A stretch of 56,763 nt of DNA from assembly GCF_900166665.1 (NCBI RefSeq), contig NZ_LT800494.1, positions 1,265,002 through 1,321,764 of the forward strand, given 5' to 3'. Shown one piece after another: positions 55,306 through 56,763 of this stretch (position 1 is the first letter of the stretch; each line of letters opens with the position of its first letter). The DNA is from Cytobacillus gottheilii. Lineage in GTDB: Bacteria; Bacillota; Bacilli; Bacillales; Cytobacillaceae. A model generated the notes under the pieces. The model was not told where the DNA came from, made no database searches, and was given only the letters and a program-made list of their open reading frames with translations. The translations under genes were made by a program, and so were the position numbers.

Positions 55306-56763
55306 GTGAAAATCCATATCGTACAGAAAGGGGATACCCTTTGGAAAATCGCCAAAAAGTACGGAGTCAATTTTGAAGAGCTTAAAAAGATGAATACACA
55401 GCTCAGCAATCCTGATATGATTATGCCCGGCATGAAAATAAAAGTTCCTGCATCAGGCGGCACAATTAAAAAAGAGGCGCCAATAGGTCCGGAAGTTAAT
55501 ATGGGTTCCAAAAAGGAAATGCCAAAGGCTGAGCATCCATTTGTAAAAGAAAAGCCAATCACACAGCCTGTAGCTGAAACACCTAAGGAAATGGTTCAGC
55601 CGCAGAAACCGGCGCCGCTTAAGCAAGAAAAACCTAAAAAACCATATATGCCCAAAATGCCAAAGCCTATGATGCCAGATATTGATATTAACAATTATTA
55701 TTTAATGAATCTTGCTAATATACAACCGCAGCAGCCTGCCCCACAGCCAAAGCCAATGCCGCAGCCAAAGCCAGTTCAGCAAAAGCCTGCTGCACAGCCG
55801 AAGCCGGTACAGCCAAAGCCAGTGGAACAAATAAAGCCTGCAGAACAAATTAAACCTGTAATGCCTAAGGCAACAGAACAGCCAATTGCAGCTCCTGCAA
55901 AACCGAAGCTGCCGCCGAAACCACTAAATTTATTTCCACAGGAGAATCCTGTTGAAATGCATGAGAGTATGAATTTGCCAACAAACCAAGGAGGTTACGA
56001 ACAGCCTATGAATCCTTATCACAATCACAATGCTTTTTTCCCGGGAGCACCTGTCGCACCAGGAGCAGCACAACAAGGTGGATTTCCTCAAGCACAAATG
56101 CCATATCCGCAAGTTCAGGGTGTGCAGTCGCCATATTATGGAATGATGCCAGGTGTTGAAAGTCCTAACTATGAAGAATCTTCACCGTATATGTCACAGC
56201 AGCAATTGCCGCTTTCACCAGCACAAGCGCAAATGCCAGCGCCAGTAATGGGTGTTGAGGATTACGGTCATCAGCTGCCGCATCAGCCGACATACACAGC
56301 TCCTGCCTATCAGCAGCCGTATTATCCATGCCCGCCAACACAGATTTATCCTGTTTCGCCTGTAATGCCGGGGCCAGGGCCAGGCTACTGCCCGCCGCCG
56401 ATGCACTATGGTTATCCGCAATATGCGCCGATGCCGCAAGTGCAAGGGGTAATGGAGGAGCCGAATTATGCTCAGATGCCATTGATGCCAACGGAGAGTC
56501 AAATGCCTTTAAGTCCAGCTCAAAACCAAATGCCATTAATGCCGTCTCAAAGTCAAGTGCCATTAATGCCTACTTCTGTACAAGGAGCAGAAGCTGACTG
56601 TGGATGTGGTGGAGGAACACCAGCACCAACAGGATTTGCACCACAATATCAGCAGCCATTTGCTCCAGCACCTGCATTTCCAGTAGCGGTTCCTTATGGT
56701 CAGCCTTATGGAGCATTTCCACAAGCGCAGATGAATCCATACGGATATGGACCAATGGGCGGA
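55306..56763 (+). CDS. safA: SafA spore coat assembly protein (3' end outside window)
   Basis: Inner-coat organiser that is recruited by SpoVID and attaches to cortex peptidoglycan. An N-terminal LysM domain (about 2-46: 'IHIVQKGDTLWKIAKKYGV') is followed by a long Pro/Gln/Met/Tyr-rich low-complexity region with repeats such as PKPVQ and MPLMP. The start is GTG with AGGAGGG about 9 bases upstream. The frame is open through 486 codons to the last base of the window, so the C-terminus is missing. A Cys/Gly-rich patch (DCGCGGG) lies near residue 430. Confidence 0.93.
   Translation, partial: MKIHIVQKGDTLWKIAKKYGVNFEELKKMNTQLSNPDMIMPGMKIKVPASGGTIKKEAPIGPEVNMGSKKEMPKAEHPFVKEKPITQPVAETPKEMVQPQKPAPLKQEKPKKPYMPKMPKPMMPDIDINNYYLMNLANIQPQQPAPQPKPMPQPKPVQQKPAAQPKPVQPKPVEQIKPAEQIKPVMPKATEQPIAAPAKPKLPPKPLNLFPQENPVEMHESMNLPTNQGGYEQPMNPYHNHNAFFPGAPVAPGAAQQGGFPQAQMPYPQVQGVQSPYYGMMPGVESPNYEESSPYMSQQQLPLSPAQAQMPAPVMGVEDYGHQLPHQPTYTAPAYQQPYYPCPPTQIYPVSPVMPGPGPGYCPPPMHYGYPQYAPMPQVQGVMEEPNYAQMPLMPTESQMPLSPAQNQMPLMPSQSQVPLMPTSVQGAEADCGCGGGTPAPTGFAPQYQQPFAPAPAFPVAVPYGQPYGAFPQAQMNPYGYGPMGG

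Noticed and set aside
56165..56755. Open frames inside safA on both strands
   Set aside because: They arise from the low-complexity, Pro/Gln-rich safA sequence; the LysM-containing frame with a good ribosome binding site is the real gene.

Overview
The window is chromosomal DNA from an endospore-forming Bacillaceae bacterium (Bacillus sensu lato). The evidence is a low-G+C sequence, strong AGGAGG-type ribosome binding sites, frequent TTG/GTG starts, and a gene order that follows the known Bacillus subtilis hemA-to-safA region: hemAXCDBL, spoVID, ysxE, valS, folC, prepilin peptidase, spoIIB, maf, radC, mreBCD, minCD, spoIVFAB, rplU-ysxB-rpmA, spo0B, obg, pheB, pheA, niaR, safA. I cannot name the species from sequence alone.

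Layout. 1-3530: end of a dispersed repeat, a small DUF5316-like membrane protein, a three-gene polar amino-acid ABC transporter, and a LiaI/LiaF-like membrane protein on the minus strand. 3831-10104: heme pathway operon from glutamyl-tRNA to uroporphyrinogen III, plus glutamate-1-semialdehyde aminomutase. 10157-10470: a 52-bp tandem repeat array. 10775-13138: spore coat genes spoVID and ysxE. 13489-17900: valS behind a T-box leader, then folC, which appears to begin with an ATT codon. 17958-19676: membrane GAF-GGDEF diguanylate cyclase.

20115-38516 is the accessory part: a complete type IVa pilus locus. It holds a secreted VWA/Ig-like protein, three minor pilins on the minus strand (PilV-, PilW- and PilX-like, the last with a long beta-helix-like body), three unassigned proteins (acidic membrane protein, PRC-barrel protein, YoaR-like protein), and then pilB, pilT, pilC, pilA, pilD, pilM, pilN, pilO and a second pilin. 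The equivalent slot in B. subtilis holds only comC, the prepilin peptidase. PilB carries an MshEN-type N-terminus, which in other bacteria binds c-di-GMP, and the diguanylate cyclase lies next to the locus, so a local c-di-GMP-controlled pilus is a reasonable hypothesis.

38639-53751: spoIIB, maf, radC, the shape and division-site genes mreBCD and minCD, the pro-sigma-K processing pair spoIVFA/FB, an RNase E/G family gene, the ribosomal operon rplU-prp-rpmA behind an L21 leader, spo0B, obg, pheB and pheA. 53930-54300 is a second tandem array with the same 52-bp period but a different unit. 54436-54969 is the nicotinate-responsive repressor niaR (minus). It lies beside safA, whose 3' end is cut by the window edge; the nifS-nadBCA genes that sit between them in B. 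subtilis are absent.

Sporulation genes, envelope growth genes and housekeeping genes are interleaved as in other Bacillus. The distinctive content is the pilus/diguanylate-cyclase block, the two same-period tandem arrays, and copies of a dispersed hairpin repeat at 1, 19.8 kb and 27.9 kb.
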